Part shown: piece after piece, positions 58,040 to 64,000 of the stretch
Layout of the letters: every line of letters begins with the position of its first letter
Position numbering within the stretch: position 1 is the stretch's first letter
Assembly: GCF_003234445.2 (NCBI RefSeq)
Contig: NZ_CP126269.1
Location: forward strand, 3,348,001 to 3,412,000
Origin: Curtobacterium sp. MCLR17_036
GTDB taxonomy: Bacteria; Actinomycetota; Actinomycetes; Actinomycetales; Microbacteriaceae
DNA: 64,000 nucleotides
Direction: 5' to 3'
The notes under the pieces: model-generated
What the model was told of the DNA's origin: nothing
What the model saw: the letters and a program-made list of their open reading frames with translations, nothing else
Databases searched by the model: none
Program-made: the position numbers and the translations under genes

Positions 58040-59653
58040 ATGACCACCGAAGACATCCGTTTCTCCGACCTCGGCGTCCCCGCGCCGATGGCCGACGTCC
58101 TCGCACAGCAGGGCAAGGAGACCGCGTTCCCGATCCAGGCGGACACGCTCCCCGACTCCCTGCAGGGCAAGGACGTCCTCGGCCGCGGTCGCACCGGCTC
58201 CGGCAAGACGATCGCCTTCGCGATCCCGCTCGCCGCCCGCCTCGCCGCCAGCGGCCGCAAGCGCCGCGCCGGCCGCCCCCGCGCCCTGGTGCTCGCCCCC
58301 ACCCGTGAGCTCGCGACGCAGATCGACGCGACCCTCGCCCCCCTCGCCAAGTCGATGGGCCTCAACACCACGACGATCTTCGGCGGAGTCGGGCAGGGCC
58401 GTCAGGTCGACGCCCTCCGCGGCGGCGTCGACGTCGTCGTGGCGTGTCCGGGTCGTCTCGCCGACCTCATGCAGCAGGGCCACGTGCACCTGGACGACAT
58501 CGAGGTCACCGTCCTCGACGAGGCCGACCACATGGCCGACATGGGCTTCCTGCCCGGCGTCACCAAGATCATGCAGGCCACGCCGACGAAGGGGCAGCGC
58601 CTGCTGTTCTCGGCGACGCTCGACAACGGCGTGGACAAGCTCGTCAAGAAGTTCCTGCACGACCCGGTGATGCACTCGGTCGACGACGAGACCAGCCCGG
58701 TCGAGGCGATGACGCACCACCTGTTCGAGGTCGCCGACGCCGACGCCAAGAAGCAGCTCGTCACAACGCTCGCCTCCGGCACCGGCCGCCGCATCCTCTT
58801 CATGCGCACGAAGCACCACGCCAAGCGCCTCGCCAAGCAGCTCACCAGCCAGGGCATCCCGGCGGTCGACCTGCAGGGCAACCTGTCCCAGGGCGCCCGT
58901 GAGCGGAACCTCGCGAAGTTCTCGTCCGGCGAGGCCCTCGTCCTCGTCGCCACCGACGTCGCCGCCCGCGGTGTGCACGTCGACCACGTCGAGCTCGTCG
59001 TGCACGTCGACCCGCCGACCGAGCACAAGGCGTACCTGCACCGCTCCGGCCGCACCGCGCGTGCCGGCTCGTCGGGCGACGTCGTCACGGTGACGATGCC
59101 CGCCGAGCGTCGCGACGTCGCGCAGATGATGCGCGCCGCAGCGATCTCGGTCCAGCCGCAGCGCGTCACCGCCGAGTCGCCCGCCGTCACCACCCTGGTC
59201 GGCGAGGTCGCCCCGGTCCGCCACGTGGCCGAGGAGCCCGTGCAGCAGCAGCGCCAGCCCCGTCAGCGCTCCGCCGAGTCCGCCGGTGACGGCGCCGGTC
59301 GTCGCCGTGGTCGCGGCGGTCGATCGGGAGGCGCGGGGCAGCCCGCGCGCGCCGGCTCGGCCTCCGAGTCCGCCGGTTCCGCCGGCAGCCGTCAGGGCCG
59401 TCCGGCCCGCGGCACCCGGTCCGAGGGCGCCGGTCGCTCCGGCGCCCCGGCCGCCGGTTCGACGGGTGGTCGTCGCGGCGGCGGTGCCCGTCGCTCGGGC
59501 AGCAGCGACGTCGTGCGCGGCGGCTCGTCGGCCGTCTGGTCCTCGGACGGCGGCTACGCCGCCGGCCGTGGCGCCGGCAACGAGTCGGGCGGCAACCGTC
59601 GCGGTAACTCGCGCCGCGCCTCCCGCCCGGCCGGTGCCGCCGACCGCCACTGA
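58040..59653 (+). CDS. DEAD-box RNA helicase with RG-rich tail
   Basis: 537 residues. Core motifs in order: Q motif region, GRTGSGKT (Walker A, about 54-61), LAPTRELATQ, VLDEADHMAD, FSATLD, ARGVHVDHV and HRSGRTARAG. After residue 390 or so comes a long basic tail rich in G, R, S and A that probably binds RNA without sequence preference. It unwinds short RNA duplexes and is likely used in ribosome assembly or mRNA handling, mostly at low temperature. The ribosome site is just after the last leader hairpin. Confidence 0.95.
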   Translation: MTTEDIRFSDLGVPAPMADVLAQQGKETAFPIQADTLPDSLQGKDVLGRGRTGSGKTIAFAIPLAARLAASGRKRRAGRPRALVLAPTRELATQIDATLAPLAKSMGLNTTTIFGGVGQGRQVDALRGGVDVVVACPGRLADLMQQGHVHLDDIEVTVLDEADHMADMGFLPGVTKIMQATPTKGQRLLFSATLDNGVDKLVKKFLHDPVMHSVDDETSPVEAMTHHLFEVADADAKKQLVTTLASGTGRRILFMRTKHHAKRLAKQLTSQGIPAVDLQGNLSQGARERNLAKFSSGEALVLVATDVAARGVHVDHVELVVHVDPPTEHKAYLHRSGRTARAGSSGDVVTVTMPAERRDVAQMMRAAAISVQPQRVTAESPAVTTLVGEVAPVRHVAEEPVQQQRQPRQRSAESAGDGAGRRRGRGGRSGGAGQPARAGSASESAGSAGSRQGRPARGTRSEGAGRSGAPAAGSTGGRRGGGARRSGSSDVVRGGSSAVWSSDGGYAAGRGAGNESGGNRRGNSRRASRPAGAADRH

Positions 59654-59782
59654 CCCGTTCGACCAGCCTCGGCCAACCTTGACGTGCGCTGCGAAGCGGC
59701 GCACGCCGAGGGGTACCTTCCAGGGCACCGGATGCCGCGCGAGCGGCTGACGGGGAAACGTCCGCTACTGGAAGGAGTGCCC

Positions 59783-59986
59783 ATGGCAGGCATCGACGAC
59801 ATCAAGAACGCCGCCGAGAAGGCGGCCGGCAAGGTCAAGGAAGCCGTCGGCAACGCGACCGACAACGACCGCCTCAAGGCCGAGGGCCAGACCGACCAGG
59901 GCAAGGCCTCGGCGAAGCAGGGCGTCACGGACGTCAAGGACGCCGCACACGGCGTCGCCGACAGCTTCAAGAACGACAACAAGTAA
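59783..59986 (+). CDS. CsbD-family stress protein
   Basis: 67 residues, highly charged and helical: IKNAAEKAAGKVKEAVGN is the family hallmark, followed by a repeated K/A/D pattern. CsbD proteins are induced by general stress in Bacillus and are abundant, but their role is unknown. A strong ribosome site (GGAAGGAGTGCCC) suggests high expression. No sigma-B-type promoter could be named with confidence. It ends before a perfect terminator. Confidence 0.92.
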   Translation: MAGIDDIKNAAEKAAGKVKEAVGNATDNDRLKAEGQTDQGKASAKQGVTDVKDAAHGVADSFKNDNK

Positions 59987-60007
59987 GCCGGTCCCGCACC
60001 GCGCTGC

Positions 60008-60041
60008 GAAGCCCCCGGATCCGATCGGATCCGGGGGCTTC
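60008..60041. terminator. Perfect palindromic terminator
   Basis: All 34 bases form a palindrome with a 15-bp stem and a GATC loop, 22 bases past the csbD stop and 25 before the stop of the convergent Nudix-like gene. The following gcttcgtcgtgtcgg tail matches the one at 49951. Works on either strand. Confidence 0.9.
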
Positions 60042-60065
60042 GTCGTGTCGGGTCCAGGGGACCGG

Positions 60066-60620
60066 TCAGGGCAACGCGCCGACCGAGGCCAGGCCGGCAC
60101 GGAGCAGTGCACCGCGGCCGCCCTCCATCTCGTTGGCGACCGCGTCCGAGGCGGCCTCCATCGGGCTCATCCAGGTGAGCTCGAGGGCGTCCTGGCGCGG
60201 CTCGCACGTACCCGTGACCGGCACGACGTACGCGAGCGAGATCGCGTGCTGGCGCTCGTCGGTGTAGACCGAGGCGCCGGGCAGCGGGAAGTACTCGGCG
60301 ACGGTGAACGGCGTCGGGCTCGACGGCAGCTGCGGGAACGCCATCGGACCGAGGTCCTTCTCGAGGTGCCGGAACAGGGCGGTGCGGATGGACTCGCCGA
60401 ACATCACCCGGCCGGAGACGAGCGTGCGGGCGATGGACCCGCTCGGGGAGACCCGCAGGAGCACGCCCACCTCGGTCACGACGCCGAGACCGTCGGTGCG
60501 GACCGGGACGGCCTCGACGTAGCAGATCGGCAGCCGGCGTCGGACGGTCGCGAGTTCCTCGTCGGACAGCCAGCCGGAACCGGAGTCGGGATCGGGGTCG
60601 GGGGTTCGCAGCGTGGCCAT
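60066..60620 (-). CDS. Nudix-like protein with degenerate Nudix box (DUF4916)
   Basis: 184 residues. The overall fold and order fit the actinobacterial DUF4916/Nudix group: LPICYVEAVPVRTDGLGVVT, then a Nudix-box region GRVMFGESIRTALFRHLEKD. The consensus GX5EX7REUXEEXGU is only partly kept: the R is there, but the next E is H and the EE pair has become K-D, so metal binding and hydrolysis may be lost or altered. Convergent with csbD; no operon partner. Confidence 0.8.
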   Translation of the reverse strand: MATLRTPDPDPDSGSGWLSDEELATVRRRLPICYVEAVPVRTDGLGVVTEVGVLLRVSPSGSIARTLVSGRVMFGESIRTALFRHLEKDLGPMAFPQLPSSPTPFTVAEYFPLPGASVYTDERQHAISLAYVVPVTGTCEPRQDALELTWMSPMEAASDAVANEMEGGRGALLRAGLASVGALP

Positions 60621-60694
60621 GCACCGTGTCTACCAGGGCCGGCGGCGAGTTCGGCGCACGGCGCGGGCACCTGTGGACGGTTAGCGTGGTCGCC

Positions 60695-61312
60695 GTGATC
60701 GATGCAGACGTGGTGCGGTGGACCAGACCGGAGTCGGAACGGGCCGGGACGCCCCTGCTCGTGGCCATGCACGGGGTCGGCTCGGACGAGCAGGACCTGC
60801 TCGGCCTCGCACCGGCACTGCCGCCGGCCTGGACGGTCGCGTCGCTGCGCGCCCCGACGCCGTGGGGACAGGGGTTCAGCTGGTACCCGCTCGGGACGCC
60901 GGGCTCCCCCGCGCTCGAGCCGGTGGACGACGCCGTCGCCGGGGTGCTCCGCTGGGTCGACGCCGTCGCCGCCGACCACCCGAGGATCGGACTGCTCGGC
61001 TTCTCGCAGGGCGGTTCGATGGCGCTCCAGCTCCTGCGTGCCCGGCCCGCGGGGTTCGCCTTCGCCGTGTCGCTGTCCGGGTTCGTGGTGCCCGGCGTCG
61101 CCGACGCACGGGACGAGGCAGTGGCAGCCGTCCGGCCGCGCGTGTTCCTCGGGCACGGCGACCTCGATCCGGTGATCCCGGCCGAGGCCACCGCGCGCAC
61201 GGAGGCCTGGGCAGCGACGCACACCGACGTGACCGACCGGACGTACGCGGGCCTGCCGCACTCGGTGTCGGCGGCGGAGCTGGCGGACGTGGCCGCGTTC
61301 ATCGGGGCGTAG
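60695..61312 (+). CDS. Alpha/beta-hydrolase esterase (phospholipase/carboxylesterase family)
   Basis: 205 residues from the GTG at 60695. The nucleophile elbow GFSQGG has S104, the acid is probably in GHGDLDPVIP and the histidine in LPHSVS; an oxyanion HG pair is in VAMHGVGSD near residue 26. The size and motifs match the carboxylesterase YpfH/AbhH group of small esterases. A 27-base AT-poor spacer with a GTG lies before it. Physiological substrate unknown. Confidence 0.9.
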   Translation: MIDADVVRWTRPESERAGTPLLVAMHGVGSDEQDLLGLAPALPPAWTVASLRAPTPWGQGFSWYPLGTPGSPALEPVDDAVAGVLRWVDAVAADHPRIGLLGFSQGGSMALQLLRARPAGFAFAVSLSGFVVPGVADARDEAVAAVRPRVFLGHGDLDPVIPAEATARTEAWAATHTDVTDRTYAGLPHSVSAAELADVAAFIGA

Positions 61313-61335
61313 TCGGCGAGGGCCGGGCGCGCTCG

Positions 61336-61386
61336 GTGAGCAGGAATGGTCGGGTCTGATGTGCGGACCCGACCATTGCTGCTCAC
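61336..61386. repeat. Long inverted repeat, 21-base arms
   Basis: 61336-61356 (gtgagcag...) and 61366-61386 are reverse complements at 20 of 21 positions around a nine-base loop. It lies between the convergent esterase and PadR genes and is lower in GC than its surroundings. It may be a terminator or a dispersed palindromic repeat; no second copy is in the window and no T run follows. Confidence 0.75.
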
Positions 61387-61434
61387 GATGTGGACGGGAG
61401 GCGCGGGGCGAGCCGCCACCGTGCCTCCTGTCCG

Positions 61435-62094
61435 TCAGTCGGCGAGGATCTGCAGCAGGTCCTTGCGGAGCTGGTCGATCTTGGCGGTGGCCGCCTTCGC
61501 CTGCTCCTCCGTCGCGCTGGTGCGGTACATGTGCAGGACGCCCATGGTCTTGCGGAGCGCCTCGACGAACTCGCGCGACGAGTCCGGCAGGCCCGGCGCG
61601 TCGAAGGCCGCGGCGATCTCGTCCGCCTTGGCCTGCGCCTCGGCCCTGCCCGCGTCGGTGAGCTCGAAGAGCGTCTTCCGGCCGTCGCCCGTCGAGACGA
61701 CGAGGTCCTCGTCCACGAGCTGCTGGAGCGTCGGGTAGACCGAGCCGGGGCTCGGCTTCCAGGCGCCGCCGGTGCGTTCGGCGATGGTCTTGATGACGGC
61801 GTAGCCGTTCTGCGGGCCCTCGGCCAGCAGGCCGAGGATCGCGAGGCGGACGTCGCCGCGGCGACGGCGTTCGCGGCCGAAGCCGGGACCGCCGAACCCC
61901 GGACCGCCGAAACCGGGTCCGAAGCCGGGGCCGAAGCCGGGGCCGAAGCCGCGACCGGAGCCGCCGCGTCCGCCGTGGTCGTGGTCTCCGCGGTCGCGGC
62001 CGGGGAAGCCGGCGCCGTGGTGGTGCCGCGCACCGCCGAAGCGCAGGCCGCGCGGGTGCTGGTGGGTGTCGTCGTGGTCGTGCATGGGTCGCAT
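61435..62094 (-). CDS. PadR-family repressor with His- and GFGP-rich N-terminus
   Basis: 219 residues from the ATG at 62094 (GGAAGGACGCACC upstream). The first 75 residues are odd: HDHDDTHQH and other histidines, then repeats such as GFGPGFGPGFGGPG. The winged helix follows, LAILGLLAEGPQNGYAVIKT and PGSVYPTLQQLVDEDLVV, and a helical dimer domain ends the protein. It has its own promoter with an operator dyad at 62172-62191, so it likely represses itself. The histidines might sense metal (inference). Confidence 0.9.
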   Translation of the reverse strand: MRPMHDHDDTHQHPRGLRFGGARHHHGAGFPGRDRGDHDHGGRGGSGRGFGPGFGPGFGPGFGGPGFGGPGFGRERRRRGDVRLAILGLLAEGPQNGYAVIKTIAERTGGAWKPSPGSVYPTLQQLVDEDLVVSTGDGRKTLFELTDAGRAEAQAKADEIAAAFDAPGLPDSSREFVEALRKTMGVLHMYRTSATEEQAKAATAKIDQLRKDLLQILAD

Positions 62095-62170
62095 GGTGCG
62101 TCCTTCCGTCGTGCTGGGTCGGCTCGCGATCGGTCTGGCGGGAACGCCTGCGTCGTATCGCGATGTCTCA

Positions 62171-62200
62171 ACGATAGATCGGTAACTATCGCTTCGTCAA
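62171..62200 (-). promoter_or_regulatory. PadR promoter with overlapping operator dyad
   Basis: On the minus strand TTGACG (62200-62195) is followed after 18 bases by TATCGT (62176-62171). Over the spacer and -10 lies the dyad CGATAG-N8-CTATCG (62172-62191), and a third half-site TATCG stands at 62156-62160. A repressor bound here would block the promoter. AT-rich compared with the region. Confidence 0.75.
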
Positions 62201-62254
62201 GGGGTACGTCCGCACGGGCCGCTGTCGGTGGTGGCGGGCAGGATGGGACGGACC

Positions 62255-64000
62255 ATGACGGACGTCTTCGAGCGCTTCTCCCCCGCCACCGCCGAGTGGT
62301 TCCGCGGCGCCTTCGACGCCCCCACTCCGGCGCAGGCCGGCGCGTGGGACGCCGTCTCCACGGGGCAGCACGCGCTCGTCATCGCCCCGACGGGCTCCGG
62401 CAAGACCCTGGCGTCGTTCCTGTGGTCGATCGACCGGCTCATCAGCGCGACGGACCGTCCGCCGGCGAAGCAGCGCACACGCGTGCTCTACGTCTCCCCG
62501 CTCAAGGCCCTCGGTGTCGACGTCGAACGCAACCTGCGCAGTCCCCTCGTCGGGATCACCCAGACCGCGCGGCGCCTCGGGCTCGAACCCCCGGACGTCA
62601 CCGTCGGCGTCCGGAGCGGTGACACCCCGTCGTCCGACCGGCAGAAGCTGCTGCGACAGCCGCCGGACATCCTCATCACGACCCCCGAGTCCCTCTACCT
62701 GATGCTCACGTCGCAGGCGCGCGAGACCCTGGTCAACGTGGACACCGTCATCGTCGACGAGGTCCACGCCGTCGCGTCGACGAAGCGCGGCGCCCACCTC
62801 GCCGTCTCGTTGGAACGCCTCGACGACCTGCTCGAGAAGCCCGTGCAGCGCATCGGGCTGTCCGCGACCGTCCGCCCGGCAGAAGAGGTCGCCCGGTTCC
62901 TCGGCGGCCGCGCCCCGGTGACGATCATCGCGCCGCCCGCGCAGAAGACCTTCGACCTGCGTGTGGTCGTGCCGGTCGACGACATGACCGAGCTCGGCGC
63001 ACCGCCGGTCGGCGCCGACGCCACCGACGCACCGACGAACGGCTCGATCTGGCCCCACGTCGAAGAACGCGTGGTCGACCTCATCGAGGAGCACCGGTCG
63101 ACCATCGTGTTCGCGAACTCGCGGCGGCTGGCCGAGCGGTTGACCGCGCGGCTCAACGAGATCCACGAAGAGCGCGTGCTCGCGGCCGCAGCACCGGCCG
63201 AGGCCGCAGCGTCCCTCGTGCCGGCGGGTGGTCCGGCGGCCGGCGGCGGCCGTCCGCAGTCCCCCGCGCGGACGTCGGCGCACGCCGTCGCCCCGCAACG
63301 GCCGCCCGCGCAGCTCGTCGGTGCGTCCGGGCAGACGGGCGGCGGCGGGTCCGACGCCACGGTGCCCGTGCTCGCCCGCGCCCACCACGGCTCGGTGTCG
63401 AAGGACCAGCGCGCCATCATCGAGGACGACCTGAAGTCCGGGCGACTGCGGTGCGTGGTCGCCACGAGCTCGCTCGAACTCGGCATCGACATGGGCGAGG
63501 TCGACCTCGTCGTGCAGGTCGAGGCGCCGCCGTCGGTCGCCAGCGGGCTGCAGCGCGTCGGCCGCGCCGGCCACCAGGTCGGCGAGATCTCCCGTGGCGT
63601 GCTGTTCCCGAAGCACCGCGCCGACCTCGTCAACAGCGCGGTCACCGTCGAGCGGATGGTCTCCGGACAGATCGAGTCGATCTCGGTGCCCGCCAACCCG
63701 CTCGACGTCCTCGCCCAGCACACCGTCGCGGCCGGGGCGATCGACACCGTCGACGTCGAGCACTGGTTCGACCTGGTCCGGCGCAGCGCCCCCTTCAGCG
63801 GACTCCCGCGCTCGGCGTTCGACGCGACGCTCGACCTGGTGACCGGCCGCTACCCGAGCGACGAGTTCGCCGAACTCCGCCCGCGCCTGGTCTGGGACCG
63901 CGTGCACGGCACCCTGACCGGCCGACCCGGGGCCCAGCGGCTCGCGGTGACGAGCGGCGGCACCATCCCCGACCGCGGCATGTTCGGGGTGTTCATGGTG
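62255..64000 (+). CDS. Lhr-type ATP-dependent helicase, 3' part missing
   Basis: DNA/RNA helicase of the Lhr group, which is linked to DNA repair in actinobacteria. The first 582 residues are in the window and the gene runs off the right edge (family about 1500 residues). Motifs: FDAPTPAQAGAW, APTGSGKTLASF (Walker A, about 44-51), VSPLKALGVDVERNL, VDEVHAV (DEVH box), GLSATV, ANSRRLAERL, and SLELGIDMGEVDLVVQ. A Pro/Ala/Gly-rich insert of about 70 residues lies between the two RecA domains. The ATG at 62255 is preferred; one at 62243 is in frame. Confidence 0.94.
   Translation, partial: MTDVFERFSPATAEWFRGAFDAPTPAQAGAWDAVSTGQHALVIAPTGSGKTLASFLWSIDRLISATDRPPAKQRTRVLYVSPLKALGVDVERNLRSPLVGITQTARRLGLEPPDVTVGVRSGDTPSSDRQKLLRQPPDILITTPESLYLMLTSQARETLVNVDTVIVDEVHAVASTKRGAHLAVSLERLDDLLEKPVQRIGLSATVRPAEEVARFLGGRAPVTIIAPPAQKTFDLRVVVPVDDMTELGAPPVGADATDAPTNGSIWPHVEERVVDLIEEHRSTIVFANSRRLAERLTARLNEIHEERVLAAAAPAEAAASLVPAGGPAAGGGRPQSPARTSAHAVAPQRPPAQLVGASGQTGGGGSDATVPVLARAHHGSVSKDQRAIIEDDLKSGRLRCVVATSSLELGIDMGEVDLVVQVEAPPSVASGLQRVGRAGHQVGEISRGVLFPKHRADLVNSAVTVERMVSGQIESISVPANPLDVLAQHTVAAGAIDTVDVEHWFDLVRRSAPFSGLPRSAFDATLDLVTGRYPSDEFAELRPRLVWDRVHGTLTGRPGAQRLAVTSGGTIPDRGMFGVFMV

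Overview
The window comes from a high-GC Gram-positive actinobacterium. Many small signs point to the family Microbacteriaceae, possibly Curtobacterium: about 70% GC by eye, frequent GTG and TTG starts, an S10-spc ribosomal run followed by secY-adk-map, the rpsL-rpsG-fusA-tuf order, and many small actinobacterial families (PadR, CGNR zinc finger, DUF427, DUF1684, CsbD). The genus is an inference from sequence style; no 16S gene is present.

Layout. 1-12059 (minus) is one long translation operon, rpsJ to map, with 1-4 base overlaps at many junctions; map is cut by the left edge and rpsN is absent from its usual place between rplE and rpsH. 12567-14430 holds a DarT-like ADP-ribosyltransferase with a zinc-knuckle N-terminus and a type IB DNA topoisomerase. 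14583-18964 (minus) is the str operon, with a well-formed promoter at 19135-19163. Three membrane proteins follow (19222-21504). 21665-34220 (minus) is a complete type IV pilus locus: pilB, pilT, pilC, the major pilin, three prepilin-like minor subunits, the prepilin peptidase, pilM, pilN and pilO. No secretin is present, as expected for a cell with one membrane. 34458-37222 has a double-GNAT protein, a VOC protein and a secreted Ig-like protein. 37322-44736 (minus) is rpoBC, both genes with TTG starts, with a promoter at 45027-45056. 45107-49900 is a row of small proteins: a membrane protein, a spermidine-synthase fold, a QYG-repeat membrane protein, a TPR-like protein, an SprT-like metalloprotein and a CGNR protein. 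49970-52093 (minus) is a four-gene Ras-like GTPase/roadblock module that resembles a Streptomyces conservon without its sensor kinase. 52295-64000 holds mntH, DUF427, a ComB-like protein, GNAT, SRPBCC-like, DUF1684, GntR, a GH114 glycosidase, a DEAD-box helicase behind a highly folded leader, CsbD, a Nudix-like protein, an esterase, an autoregulated PadR repressor and the 5' part of an Lhr-type helicase.

How the parts work together. About half of the window is core gene expression: the ribosome, elongation factors, RNA polymerase and SecY. The most distinctive accessory part is the pilus locus. There the major pilin is isolated by a terminator and its own promoter upstream and a strong hairpin downstream, which would set its level apart from the assembly machine and the minor pilins. 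Two minor subunits are unusually large and look like tip or adhesin candidates. The GTPase/roadblock module recalls MglA/MglB, which steer pili in other bacteria, but a link here is only an inference.

I found no rRNA, tRNA, CRISPR array, insertion sequence, integrase or prophage gene.
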